64,000 bases of DNA from Orientallactaga sibirica (lineage: Eukaryota; Chordata; Mammalia; Rodentia; Dipodidae), in the NCBI GenBank assembly GCA_036365145.1, contig JAEOAD010000031.1:11318001-11382000 (forward strand), given 5' to 3'. The notes beneath the pieces are model-generated. The model saw nothing but the letters and a program-made list of their open reading frames with translations, had not been told where the DNA came from and ran no database searches. A program made the translations under genes and the position numbers. Below, piece by piece: positions 53,010 to 63,313 of this stretch (positions are counted from its first letter, which is position 1; each line of letters opens with the position of its first letter).

Positions 53010-53138
53010 CTTTTTTTTTTCTGATAGATTATGTAGCCCAGGCAGATTTTGTATTTGTAATCCTCCTGCCTCAGCCTCCTGAATGCTATGATGTTTGGCT
53101 GGTTAATCACAGACTGGTTTGTGCCACCACACCCAGCC
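53010..53138 (-). mobile_element. old B1 SINE, minus strand
   Basis: A T run, GATTATGTAGCCCAGGCAGA, CCTCCTGCCTCAGCCTCCTG and GTGCCACCACACCCAGCC. The GCTGGGATTA block is replaced by about 25 bp of other sequence (GATGTTTGGCTGGTTAATCA). Confidence 0.8.
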
Positions 53139-54229
53139 ACAAGCATACTCTCTGAGGCAAGTGTTTTGTTTACTTAATTTGAAAATTAATGATTTATTTG
53201 GTATAAGCTTTATTTATGTATTCTTAAGAACTACATTAGTATTATTAAAATCATATTAACTTTACTTATATTTTAGCTATATTCTCTTCTGAACTGCCCA
53301 TTTTTCATTTGACATGCGTGTGACATTATTTTGTGTTTTGAAGAAAGGAAAACTCTAAAACCAATTTTGCAAGCCTTTCACAGAATAACAGTAATAGCTC
53401 TCCAGTGAACAATGGACTTGTGAAATATTTAGGTCTGAAATGATGACATTGGAGTGTGGCAGAGCCCAGAGAAAGGGACGATTGCCCTGAAGGGATTCAG
53501 GTCACAGGTGTTTGGGTTGGTGGCTATTGCTGCTCTCCTCTGCAGCGCTTCTAAGAAACTCTGTCATAAACAGGAACCCCCTGAGTGGGCAATAGAGCAC
53601 AGCAACATAAAACAGGACTCATCACCAAGCTCCTTTATTGCTTCTAAACTGCTAACAGTAGGACAACATTTGCCCAAGGCAAAAACTCCATTATCTTCTG
53701 CTTGCATTTGAGTCCATGACAGAACATGACTAGAATAAATGGATCCTCGATGAAACTCTGAGGGCAGATCATGTGCCAGATGCCATCCTGAAACCTGGAA
53801 GACAATTGTAGAAAAGGATGCTAGCCCTTTGACATTTCAACTGCTGAACATTTAAAAAGCTGTTTGCTTTTTAAAGAATGGCCTTTTATTACCTTTGTTA
53901 GTAGTTGCTATTATTAAATTTACATGGGGCCTCTGACAGTTGCCAGAGGAGAACCATAAGAATGACAAACAGGAGGGAGGAAATCAATGGTGAGAGGAGT
54001 GAAGAAGCTTGGCTATTTCTGATCTATCCCTAGGCTTTTAGATGTATGTCCATAAGCAGTCACATTTCCTCCAGGGTGTCAGATCTGCTGGGAGCCCTCA
54101 CTCCATGTTCCCTGACAGCACTCACTATGGTTTTACTTTGCTGCAGGTGGTTCCAGGGTCAGATGTCTGCTAACATGACCTATTCTTTTTGTCCCTTCAT
54201 ATTTAGTAATACTTCTGTTGCTCACTCAT
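53139..54229. other. anonymous, apparently single-copy sequence
   Basis: About 1.1 kb with no recognised repeat. An 85-codon plus frame (53454-53711) has no protein signature. Confidence 0.5.
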
Positions 54230-54245
54230 TGCTGTTTGATTTTAA

Positions 54246-54489
54246 TTTTTTTTTTTTTTTTTGAGAGAGACACACAGAGAGGGAGAGGAAGACAGAGAAA
54301 GAATGGGCCCGCCAGCAGCCTCTCAGCCGCTGTGAATGAAATCCAGATGTGTGCGCCCCTTGTGGTCAAGTGCGGCATTGCGCCCTTGCATCACTTTGCA
54401 TCTGGCTAAACGTGGGACCTGGAGACTGGAACTGATGTTCTTAGGCTTAACACGCAGGTGCCTTCACTGTTAAGCCCTCTCTCCAGCCC
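54246..54489 (-). mobile_element. DIP SINE, long variant, minus strand
   Basis: A perfect 16-bp TSD, TGCTGTTTGATTTTAA, at 54230-54245 and 54490-54505. CAAGTGCGGCATTGCGCCCT, TTGCATCTGGCTAAACGTGG and GCCCTCTCTCCAGCCC. Its CTCF-like core (54353-54365) has lost one C. Confidence 0.97.
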
Positions 54490-54574
54490 TGCTGTTTGAT
54501 TTTAAAAGTTGCCTTTTAATACTTCTGAGCTTGTCTGGTTCAATCACCCTAAGCCACCAAGTGGGGGTGATAAA

Positions 54575-54617
54575 CGTTTGATCAGGTTGATTCAGGTTGA
54601 TCAGGTTTGATTCAGGT
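54575..54617 (+). repeat. short minisatellite, 9-11 bp unit
   Basis: Four adjacent units of the type TGAT(T)CAGGT(T). It sits 70 bp after the DIP target site and is not part of it. Confidence 0.8.
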
Positions 54618-54904
54618 CTAGAAGATACAAATGATATAAGCTTTGATCCCCAGGACATCTGCTTCTGTAGCTTGGCCACATTTCCTTCAAGCTGCTCTCA
54701 AGGGAAGTAGATTGTCACTAGCTGTGGTCCCCATGCTGATGTCTAGAGCTTATTCATTCCATATAGCTGAACTTGTAGAGCCCGTAGAATTGAACCTTCA
54801 CATGTGTGTGATACAGAATTGTTTTTATTTTCCTGGTGGCATAACACAAAGCTTCATTCCTGATAGAATGGCTTTCTTCGTGGGATAGTGGGATTGCCTT
54901 TATA
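54618..54904. other. anonymous sequence
   Basis: No recognised element. Confidence 0.4.
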
Positions 54905-55729
54905 ACATTGCTCTAGACTTGGACCCTTTGACCCAGATCTTCCTATCACCCCTTCCTCTCAGGCCCCAGTAAACACTGTGCTTCTCTCTTTCTATGACTG
55001 ATATAATGTAGGTTCTACAGACTCATGGGACTACAATATTTGTCTTTCTGTTCTCTAGTTCATCATGTAGCTGCATATGACAGGCATTCCTTCTTCTTAT
55101 CAGGGCAGACTAATCATTGTAGCTATATATCACATTTTCTAAGCCTGTTGCTGTATCTTTGCTAATTATAATTAATGTTGCAATGAACATGGGAGTGCAG
55201 AGATCTCTTGGAACTACTTACCTTACTTTTTTGGATAGATTCCCAGAGTTGGATAGCTGGATCATATGGTGGTTCTATTTTTAACTTTTTTGAGGCACTT
55301 CCATACTGTTTTTCCTAATTGCTGTGCTAATTTACATTCCCACCAGCAGTGTACAAGTGTTGCTTTTCTGTCCCATTTTGCCAGCATTCATCATCTTTTA
55401 TCTTTTGATAATAGACATTCTAACATATGTGAGAACTTTCATTTTTAATGTTATTTTTGACAATTTCATATATGTGCATAATGTATTTTGATCATCTTCA
55501 CACCCTCATTTTGATGTTCATTTTCATGATGATTCATAATGTTTTGGTATTTTTCCAAATGGCCATTTTTCATATTCATTGGCCATTTGAATGTTTCCTT
55601 TCGATAAATGTTTGTTTATCTCTTGCTCATTTAAAATGTTTTTTCCCCCTTACTGTTGAGTTCTTTATATATTTTGGCTATTAAGCCCTTATCAAATGTG
55701 TGGTTTACAAATATTTCCCCATTCCATAG
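54905..55729 (-). mobile_element. old L1 LINE, minus strand, left part
   Basis: CAATGAACATGGGAGTGCAG, GGATAGCTGGATCATATGGT, CCACCAGCAGTGTACAAGTG, TGTTGAGTTCTTTATATATT and AAGCCCTTATCAAATGTGTG are inverted 3' UTR and ORF2 C-terminal landmarks. It continues past the LTR at 56069-56350. Confidence 0.85.
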
Positions 55730-56068
55730 TGTGGTAGTTTGAATGTGTGTCCCCAATAGACTCAGGTGTTCCATTAAAATTGAGTTTGCAGCTTCAGCTC
55801 CTAGCATGGGGGTGGCATGTCACTGCGGGGGTGGAGGACAATCTGAATTCCAGCCTAAAAGTGTGCAGAGAGGTTTGAGCTTTGGCTGTGCTTGTTTGTG
55901 GTGCTGGCTGTTTGGTGGTGCCTCTCTGCTTGGATTTATGAATGGGAGCCAGCTTCTTCCACCATTTGATGAAAGTTTCTATGAATCTGTAAGCTTAAAA
56001 TAAATCCCTTCCTCCCATAAACATTATCTGGTTTGTATGTTAATCCCAGAAATGTGTAACTGACAACA
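55730..56068 (+). mobile_element. ERVL-MaLR solo LTR inside old L1
   Basis: It begins TGTGGTAGTTTGAATGTGTG and ends GTAACTGACAACA. It has AATAGACTCAGGTGTTCCAT, AATCTGAATTCCAGCCTAAA and AATAAATCCCTTCCTCCCAT, the same subfamily as 8767-9084 but more complete at its start. The TG...CA ends are intact. The expected 5-bp target duplication has decayed (CATAG and ATACA). Confidence 0.92.
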
Positions 56069-56350
56069 ATACACAGTGCAGATTATTTCCTTACTCTATT
56101 GACTGTTTCCTTGCTATGCACATGCTTTTGTTTGCTGCAATCTTATAATTTTGCTTTTTCCTCCCTAAACATATCCAAAAAATTATTGTGAAAACCATAT
56201 AAAGAAATGTTTGTTCTGTATCTTCTTTGAATAGTTCTAGAATTCTATGTCATACATTTAAGCCTTGAATCCATTTTGTATATTTTTATACATTTGTAAA
56301 AGAAGGATACATTTTCATTGTTCTTTGTGTGCATATACAGTGTTTTACTT
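56069..56350 (-). mobile_element. old L1 LINE, minus strand, right part (ORF2)
   Basis: TATTGACTGTTTCCTTGCTA, TAAGCCTTGAATCCATTTTG and TTGTTCTTTGTGTGCATATA continue the L1 interrupted by the LTR. ORF2 is unreadable as protein. Confidence 0.78.
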
Positions 56351-56355
56351 TCTCT

Positions 56356-56577
56356 AAAAATATTTTTATTCATTTATTTTCAAGCACAGAGAGCGATATA
56401 GAGAAGAGAGAAAGACAGATAGAGAGAATGGGCAAGCTAGGGCCTCCAGCCTCTGCAAACAAACCCCAGATGCATGTGCCACTGGGTATCTGGCCTTAAA
56501 TGGGTACCGGGGAATCAAACCTGGGTCCTTTGGCTGTGAAGGCAAGTACCCTAACCACTAAGCCATTTTTCTAGCCC
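56356..56577 (-). mobile_element. DIP SINE, short variant, minus strand
   Basis: CTCTGCAAACAAACCCCAGA, ACTGGGTATCTGGCCTTAAA, GTACCGGGGAATCAAACCTG and TAAGCCATTTTTCTAGCCC. Older than most DIPs here. No TSD was found. Confidence 0.92.
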
Positions 56578-56990
56578 TCCCATATATTTTGATGTCATCA
56601 TTTTTTTTCGCTCTTGTTATGCAGATCTTGTGAGATCATGCATGCCATGGCTGCTTTGTGTCTGGAAGACAGCATTGCAAAAGTACTAATGCATGCCGGG
56701 CGTAGTGGTGTACGCCTTTAATTCCAGCACTCAGGAGGCAGAGGTAGGAGGATCACTGTGAGTTTGAGGACACCCTGAGACTACATAGTCAATTCCAGGT
56801 CAGCCTGGGCCAGAGTGAGACCCTACTTCAAAAAAACAAAACAAAACAAAACAAAACACACACAAAAAGGAAAAAAAGTACTAATGAAACTGTTCTACTA
56901 TGAGGTCATGAGTGCCATGGCCATTTGTCTGGAGGACAGAACTGCAAAGCACTAATGTAACTGTTCATTACTTATTGAGTGTTCCTCGCA
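56578..56990 (-). mobile_element. old L1 LINE 3' UTR, minus strand, split by a B1
   Basis: GATCATGCATGCCATGGCTG and TGTGTCTGGAAGACAGCATT lie before the B1. After it, AGGTCATGAGTGCCATGGCC and TGTCTGGAGGACAGAACTGC repeat the same kind of sequence, so the L1 segment itself has a degenerate internal repeat or two copies meet here. Confidence 0.65.
56692..56873 (+). mobile_element. B1 SINE, plus strand
   Basis: A perfect 13-bp TSD, AAAAGTACTAATG, at 56679-56691 and 56874-56886. It has CATGCCGGGCGTAGTGGTGT, TTCCAGCACTCAGGAGGCAG and CCAGGTCAGCCTGGGCCAGA with an (AAAAC)n tail. Confidence 0.97.
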
Positions 56991-57029
56991 CCTTTCTTGA
57001 AGATCAGTTGATCTTCAAGTCTGCTTCAC

Positions 57030-57430
57030 GTTATTGTAACAAAATACCCAAGCTTGTGTAGCTTTATAAAGAAAAGAGGTTTATTCAGCTTACATATGGA
57101 GGTTTAAGGTCCTCTCCGCGTGATGCCCTTCTTGTTGCTGCAATCTGGAGGTAGCTCAGACCATTAATGGCAAGTATATTTCTTTGCATGTATATTTTTG
57201 TCCAGTGTATAGTCCTCCACTGTACCAGCTAAGCTATTGCTAGTGAATTTGCATGTATATTTCTCCTGATTTCTCTTCCTGTTCTAATAAGCCCACAAGA
57301 ATTCAATCATGAGGGCTTTATCACCTTCTCTTATTCTAATCCTTCCCAAAGACCCAATCTCCAAACATCATAGTATAAATATTGACCTTTTTACTACCTC
57401 ACATCGAGGATTAAAATTTCACTTGTGAAT
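57030..57430 (-). mobile_element. ERVL-MaLR LTR (MST/THE1-like), minus strand
   Basis: ATTGTAACAAAATACCCAAG, TTTATAAAGAAAAGAGGTTT with ATTCAGCTTAC, CAATCATGAGGGCTTTATCA, AAAGACCCAATCTCCAAACA and TAAAATTTCACTTGTGAATG follow the inverted MST/THE1-class LTR from end to start. Since the element is on the minus strand, this is its 3' LTR. Confidence 0.87.
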
Positions 57431-57617
57431 GGCTGGAAAACTCACTTAAGTCATAGTACACCCTGGCCCTTCAGTTTCAAGTCTTCTTTGTAACACAAAG
57501 CACAATCACTCCATACATAATAGTCCTAAAGTCTTAGCTTGTGTTAGCCTTAATTCAACAGTTCAAAATTCATAGTCTCTGATACTCAAGGCAAACTTCT
57601 CTAGCTGTAAGCCTACA

Positions 57618-57680
<63 letters not shown>

Positions 57681-58080
57681 CATACTTCCAAGATAAAGTA
57701 ACAGTATACTCGCAGAATAAACATTCCCATTCTCCCATTCCCCCAATCTCTACAGAAGAAATAGGCAAGTAGAAAGGAGCAATCAGTCCAAAAGTGAGCC
57801 AGAAACCCAGCAGGGCAGACATTAAATCCCAATCCTGCAAATCTGGCATCCTGTGTACACAGTGGCAAGAGGTGGGTCCCATGGACTTGAACAGCCCTGT
57901 CCCTGCAGCTCAGCTGCCTGCCAGCCATGCTGCTCTGCCCAGGCTTGTGTGGAGAAATGAGGCAGGCAGTAGAAAGCTGCCTTCCTACCCTCTTTCAATG
58001 CTCCGTTTCCTACTTCTGTGCTCAACCAAGGTGCTATAATATCTCTCCTGGTTTCCTTAGCTATTGTGAAAGTTTTTACA
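57431..58080 (-). mobile_element. MaLR internal region (non-coding 3' part), minus strand
   Basis: Directly joined to the LTR: TCCTAAAGTCTTAGCTTGTG, AACAGTTCAAAATTCATAGT, AATAGGCAAGTAGAAAGGAG, AACCCAGCAGGGCAGACATT and AGTGGCAAGAGGTGGGTCCC, in the order of the THE1/MST internal sequence. This part has no gag-, protease- or polymerase-like frame. An (AC)n run interrupts it at 57614-57678. The right edge is approximate and no 5' LTR is seen. Confidence 0.82.
57614..57678 (+). repeat. (AC)n microsatellite
   Basis: About 32 AC units, nearly pure, within the MaLR internal region. Minus frames through it read VCVCVC. Probably polymorphic. Confidence 0.96.
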
Positions 58081-58275
58081 TGCATGAATGGTGTTCAAAT
58101 TGATGTTGTGTGAGAGGACAAGTGACAGAAACTCCTTCTCCGCCTTGTTGCTAATGTCATCCTCTGCTTTGATGTGAAAACATTTTTGATGCATTTTCTT
58201 GAATAACAATTTTTTTGAAAATGAGTTGGTAATTGGCTTAACTGTTGAAGTTTTTTCTTTAAAGATAGACTATAA

Positions 58276-58428
58276 ACTGGGTGTGGTGGCACAAATCTAT
58301 AACCCTAAAAGTTTGAAGGCAGACACAAGGAGGATGATGAGTTCAAGGCCAGCCTGGGAAAGATAGTAAGCCAGGATAGGGTTGATTATATAGTGAGAGC
58401 CTGTCTCAAATAATAAAAAAGACAAAAT
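58276..58428 (+). mobile_element. old B1-like SINE, plus strand
   Basis: ACTGGGTGTGGTGGCACAAA, AGTTCAAGGCCAGCCTGGGA and GAGAGCCTGTCTCAAATAAT, with an added GGATAGGGTTGATTATATAG block. More diverged than the B1 at 37991. Confidence 0.85.
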
Positions 58429-59145
58429 TTTAATATGTTTTTATTTTTGTAGAAATTGTATTTTGGTATATATAATTTATTTACATATTTAATGTTTAAC
58501 ACTCCCCTCCCCAAACAGCAAACACACACACATGTATAGATAGATAATCACATACCTACACAGATGTCTAATGGGCAGCATTGATGAATAGATCTATTGT
58601 GTGTAGGAAAGAAAAGGCAATGAGGGTATTTATAAGAAGTAAAATGGGTTGAGGAAGTTTAAAGGAAAATGTAAGGTGCAATGAGACCTTGTAGAGATGG
58701 ACAAAAGAAGGGGGAGGAGGAAGCAGTGGCAGGATGTTCATATTCTGGAATGACAAAGGTGAGGTAAGTCAAGCAGAGGTCGAGATGGACCAGGTCAAGC
58801 AAAGAGATGACTGAGAATGTACACTTCTGATTACCCTGGAGACAGACACACCTCTTGCTAAGAATACTCTAGTGAGGAAAATCATACCAATAGCCCAAAG
58901 ATGCAGTCCCGAATGGCTAAGTAGTCTACGTTGGTAGAAGGTTTAAGGGGAGCTTGGGAAGGATTGTTCTTGGCAGTGGACAAGGAAATGATGGAAAAAT
59001 GTTTAACTGTGGAAAAGGGCAACTGGAACACATGTGTATGAGTTTTTGGATACCTTGTATTTCCTGTTAAATTTTGTCCTAGTTAGTGTGAAGGATAAAC
59101 TTCAATAATTATGCCCACCACTTAATAGCTCAATAGATATTCTCT
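58429..59145. other. anonymous sequence
   Basis: AT-rich left part with short CA and TAGA runs (58521-58545). No recognised element or exon. Confidence 0.45.
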
Positions 59146-59146
59146 C

Positions 59147-59230
<84 letters not shown>

Positions 59231-59234
59231 ATCT
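59146..59234 (+). repeat. (TCTA)n microsatellite
   Basis: About 20 TCTA units with two single-unit interruptions (TCATCTA). A typical tetranucleotide marker. Confidence 0.96.
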
Positions 59235-60540
59235 AAACTGATAATGCAGCTTACTGCACTGAGACACCCAATATGTGTGTGTGTCTGTATTTTTCTAGAA
59301 ATTATAACCATAAACTTTATGTACATCATTGAATTACCAATTTTCAACTGCATGGGAAGAAAATATAATCATTTTATAGATAAATGAAATGAGATTGAGA
59401 ACAATTAACAAATTGCCCAAAGTCAGATGTCAAATAATTACCAGAAATAAAATCCAAAATCAACCTACTTCCCAAATCTTGGCTCTTTCAATTATGTTTC
59501 AGAGCTGATCATAACAATAATCAGTCTATTTGCTTAGGCTGAGCTGCTTCCTACTAGACTTGCCTGTGGGGCATTTTAATAAATGTCAGAAATATGCAGT
59601 TAAGAAAGACTTTGAAGGAAAAATGAGTAAATTAAAACAGTAATAGAATATGCTGTCAGTGTTTTAAAAATGTGTGGGAGAATAAAATGAATGCTGACAT
59701 AAAATATTCATCATATACAAACTTCATTCTTCCCATGTAATTTTGGAAATTAGAAGTAAGCAGAACAGAGGGCTGATAAAAACATGTGCATTTGTTTAGG
59801 GCTCTGTTCCTACATCATAGGAAGGAGATCCAAGCATACATTTCGGTTATATTTCAGAAACAACTGCTCTGATACCTTTACAAATGGATTCTCTTCTTAT
59901 CTTCCTTATTGCCTGTGTACATTCCTTTCTGAAATGTCAGTTCTGTAAATTAATATTAAGAATGAATTTGGGTTATAACTGAATTAAAATATACAATAGA
60001 ATAATTCATGCTAATGGGGATTTTTTTTAATGAGCAAGAGATAGGGATCTCAGGAGGTGGCTCATGGTTGAACCCCAAGTATTTTCCATCATTCTGTTCC
60101 TCAGGACTAAGGATGTGACTCTCATCCTCATGGTCAAAAACAGGCGTCAGAAGTGGCTTAAAGCCAGCATGACAGCCTCGGGAAGACTGAAGGGACAATG
60201 CTGCAGTGGCTTTCTGCTCATGTCTCCGTGGTTCCTCTCTGCTGCATGGCTGCCCTTACCAACAAAGGCTGGAAAATCCAAGTCTTATGTAGAAACTTTA
60301 GAGGAGGAAAATTGAACTAGTGATGAATAAACCAAGTAGGTAATTCCCATAGCCTTTCAGGTCAATCATAATGAATTCTTTTATATTTTTAATACTTAGA
60401 AATAAAAGCCAAAGTAGGGTCTTAACAATCAGTAATTTCTTGTTTCCTAGACAGAAATTCCATCACCTGCCTTTCCTCACTCACACTTGTTACCAACTGA
60501 CCTCACCACAATTCTGTGTCACCTATCTACTCAGTACTTT
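59235..60540. other. anonymous, apparently single-copy sequence
   Basis: About 1.3 kb with no recognised repeat. Overlapping plus and minus frames of about 80 codons around 60000-60300 have no signature. Confidence 0.5.
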
Positions 60541-60949
60541 TGCATATGTGTGTGTGTGTGCATGTGTGAACAATCTCTTTTTTGCATATGTGTATTGTGC
60601 AGGAATGTGTGGTTTATACATGTGTGTGTGGGCAGATGTACATGCCCCATGTACACACATGCAGAGGGGAATAGCAGGTTTTATCCTCTATCACACTTCA
60701 GAATTGTTGCCTTGAGAGTGAATCTCTCATTGAACTTGGAGTGGCCTCTTTTATTTAGGGTCACATTGGTTGGACAGCAACCCCAGACTTTCTCCTGTCT
60801 CTTGCCTGCCACCACAGGACTGGGACTACAGGTGTGTGTGGCCACATGTGGCTTTTTACATGGGTGCTGGAGATCACACTCAGGTTCCCTAAAGCCCTCA
60901 TGCTTGTGAGGGAAGTTTTGTTACCTACTGAGCCATCACTGCAGGCTCT
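60541..60949 (-). mobile_element. B4/RSINE, minus strand
   Basis: A TG-rich tail, GGCAGATGTACATGCCCCAT, GGGACTACAGGTGTGTGTGG, CTTTTTACATGGGTGCTGGA, GATCACACTCAGGTTCCCTA and the head ACTGAGCCATCACTGCAGGC. A 140-codon plus frame over this SINE is an artefact. Confidence 0.85.
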
Positions 60950-61075
60950 TTTAAAAACAGGGCCTCATGTAGCCTGGGTTGGCCTTGAACTTGCTATATA
61001 GCTGATGGTGATTCCTGCTCCTCCTGCTTTTCCGCCTGAATGCTGGAATTACAGGTCTGCACCACCACAGCTGAC
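60950..61075 (-). mobile_element. B1 SINE, minus strand
   Basis: AACAGGGCCTCATGTAGCCT, GGGTTGGCCTTGAACTTGCT, TGAATGCTGGAATTACAGGT and GCACCACCACAGCTGAC. It abuts the B4 head, so one inserted at the end of the other. Confidence 0.88.
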
Positions 61076-61441
61076 ACAAATCCATTTTCATAAGACATAT
61101 TGGGAATGTGTATTGGGAATCTTTCCGGATGGAGCTAATATGTTCAATCACTTGTACAGTGCTTCCTTAAAACCTCTGGCTCTATCTTTGCACATGTCAC
61201 AGGCAGATGACTATGGAAATGTCTTTGCCAAAGCCAAAGGAAGAACAGTTATCCTTCACTCTACTATTAAGTGCAAGACATTGTCATATTTCCCCTACAA
61301 TACCTCTCTGGGGTAGATATTATCTATATTCTCTGCTTAGAGCTCTGAAGCTACAAGTAGTTAGGTGGCATACATTAGGCCAAACTAGTCAAGAGTTGGA
61401 GTTGGAATATGCATGCTGGGTGTTATCTGCCTGCCTCTGAC
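61076..61441. other. anonymous sequence
   Basis: No recognised element. A short frame (61005-61316) starts within the B1. Confidence 0.4.
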
Positions 61442-61447
61442 ACATTT

Positions 61448-61713
61448 TTTTTTTTGGAGAGAAACACAGAGAGAGACAGAGAGAGAGAGGGAGAGGAAGA
61501 CAGGTAGAGATGGGCATGCCAGCAGCCTCTCAGCTGCTGCGAACAAAATCCAGATGCGTGCTCCCCCTTGTGGTCAAGTGCGGCATTGTGTCTTTGCGTC
61601 ACTTTGCATCTGGCTAAACGTGGGACCTGGAGAATGGAACCACTGGAGATTGGAACCAGCGTTCTTAGGCTTAGGAGGCAGGTGCCTTAACCGCTAAGCC
61701 ATCTCTCTAGCCC
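61448..61713 (-). mobile_element. DIP SINE, long variant, minus strand
   Basis: CAAGTGCGGCATTGTGTCTT, TTGCATCTGGCTAAACGTGG, the doubled block AACCACTGGAGATTGGAACC and the head TAAGCCATCTCTCTAGCCC. The TSD is short (ACATTT at 61442-61447 and after the head). The CTCF-like core at 61560-61573 has a change at position 13 as well as 5. Confidence 0.94.
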
Positions 61714-62076
61714 ACATTTGTTTTTGAGTGTCTCTGGGTATCTGGTTCTGTGATCCAGAACATTTCTGCTGGACAAGTTGTCCTATATGTAGCAATTAAC
61801 TACTCTTCCTTTCTCACTTGTAGCTGCTTCTCTAACAACATATTCTCATGGTTGTGAAAGCTTGACCTCTTGTTGTATGGAGTTTGCAGTAAGTTGACCC
61901 TTTCATGTGAATATCTGTTCATTAAGTTACCTGGTTTGTCTTGTGATCAGACACTACAGCCCTTGCTCTTCCTTTTTTGGCTCCAATTCCTGCACTGTTA
62001 CATGATTATTTTCCTCTTAGAATTCTTCTCTTCAGCACGACCCCCTAGACCTTTGCCATATGAATTATGGTGAGTG
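61714..62076. other. anonymous sequence
   Basis: No recognised element or exon. Confidence 0.45.
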
Positions 62077-62182
62077 AGCCAGCTGTATCAGCATCACTAG
62101 GAATGAACTGGAAATGCAGATTTACAGGCCTTGGCTGTGACCTTCTGAATTGATTCTATGCTAGTGTTTGGAGAGCACTGTT
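62077..62182 (+). mobile_element. MER5A (hAT-Charlie MITE) fragment
   Basis: CTGTATCAGCATCACTAGGA, AACTGGAAATGCAGATTTAC, GGCCTTGGCTGTGACCTTCT and GAATTGATTCTATGC follow the first half of MER5A. The second half is missing where the next Charlie element begins. Confidence 0.75.
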
Positions 62183-62342
62183 GGGGATAAACTAGCAAGT
62201 CAGATCTGGCCAGATACCTGTGGCCACATTTGTAATGTTTATGTATGAACCTACCTGTGTCCTATATTCATTCTCCTTCAGGCCTAACCAGACCACAACA
62301 CTACCTATTCTTTGAGAAAAAGTTTGCATACCTCTGTTCTAG
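62183..62342 (+). mobile_element. hAT-Charlie nonautonomous relic, opposite to 18537-18700
   Basis: GTCAGATCTGGCCAGATACC, TGTGGCCACATTTGTAATGT, AGGCCTAACCAGACCACAAC and AGAAAAAGTTTGCATACCTC with TGTTCTAG, the element end, are in the reverse order to the copies at 18537 and 41016. The middle is shortened. Confidence 0.75.
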
Positions 62343-62769
62343 TGCAGATGCCTCTCTGAACTTGAGTTCTGATAGATTTTAAAAATTTTGCTTTTATCCA
62401 TGGGGACAGAGATGGGCACCATTTCCACTGTGTTTCTTCATGTTTGTATGCCTCCTAGGTTTTGTTTAGCTCCACTCATGATTTTCATGACTTTCCCTCA
62501 TGGAGATGCTTGTTTCCATGTGTGATTCTCTACAAGGCCAAAAGCAGTGCTCTTCGAGGGACCTGTAAGTATGGCAGGGAAGCAGCCGAGTACCTCAACA
62601 AAGAGACAGGGCCACAATGTTATGGCTGATGGGAGACCTTGCAGTGAAACCAAAGGGAGTTCTGCAGTGTTAATGGAACCAGGGAACTGTCCCACCTTGA
62701 GGCCAGGGGCTTTGGGATTTTGTACCTGAATAGCTGTAGTTGGTCTGGTACTCATGGGGGAAGGCACTT
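62343..62769. other. anonymous sequence
   Basis: The longest frame of the window (171 codons, minus, 62498-63013) lies half here and half in the next SINE. It has no domain and is treated as chance. Confidence 0.5.
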
Positions 62770-63046
62770 TTTTTCTGTCGCAAGCCCAACAGACTGGTCC
62801 TTGGGAGGGGGGAGAGATGGAGAGAGAGAGAGGGAGAAAGGAGGAGAGAGAGAGAGAGAAAGAGAGTCTCCTGGGCCTCCATCCACTGTAATCAAACTCC
62901 AGATGCATGTCCCGCCTTATGCATTTGTGCAACCTTGTGCATGCATCACCTTGCGATTCTGGCTTATGTAGGATCTGGGGAGTTGAACATGGGTCCTTAG
63001 GCTTCACAGGCATGCACCTTAACCACTAAACCATCTCTCTAGCCTG
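62770..63046 (-). mobile_element. DIP SINE, intermediate variant, minus strand
   Basis: TSD AAGGCACTT at 62761-62769 and 63048-63056. CACTGTAATCAAACTCCAGA, TTGTGCAACCTTGTGCATGC, GGCTTCACAGGCATGCACCT and CTAAACCATCTCTCTAGCC. It shares the TGTGCAACCTTG insertion with 39593-39864, but the CTCF core is replaced by GTCCCGCCTTATGC. Confidence 0.94.
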
Positions 63047-63056
63047 AAAGGCACTT

Positions 63057-63313
63057 CTCAAGAGAAGCCTGCTCTTCTTGGCAGAAGATACCCATGAGCC
63101 TTTGACAGCTACTGCTCGAGCAGCAGGTCAGCGCCATGGCAGCCTTTTATTTTAATCTCTGTGTCCTTGGTTTCTCATACAGCTCCTGGCTTTCAGGAAG
63201 CAAGTGGTAAATCTCTGTTGCATGAACGAGTGTCTTCCCAATATAGGTCTTGTTAATTAAAAGAGACAGTTCCCATTGTCTTTATTTATGTTCATCCAAT
63301 TAATAAAGCAAAT
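63057..63313. other. anonymous sequence
   Basis: No recognised element. Confidence 0.4.

Noticed and set aside
57563..57928. 121-codon minus frame with a VCVCVC segment
   Set aside because: It is created by (AC)n and MaLR internal sequence. It is not a viral or host gene.
60050..60320. Possible ancient repeat resembling an old mammalian element (GACTCTCATCCTCATGGTCA region)
   Set aside because: The resemblance is vague and no family order of blocks could be followed.
60371..60909. 114- and 140-codon plus-strand frames with cysteine/valine-rich stretches
   Set aside because: The frames run over TG repeats and a minus-strand B4 SINE.
62498..63013. Longest open frame in the window (171 codons, minus strand)
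   Set aside because: About half lies in a DIP SINE including its CT-rich part (serine/leucine repeats). No domain, splice or promoter evidence.
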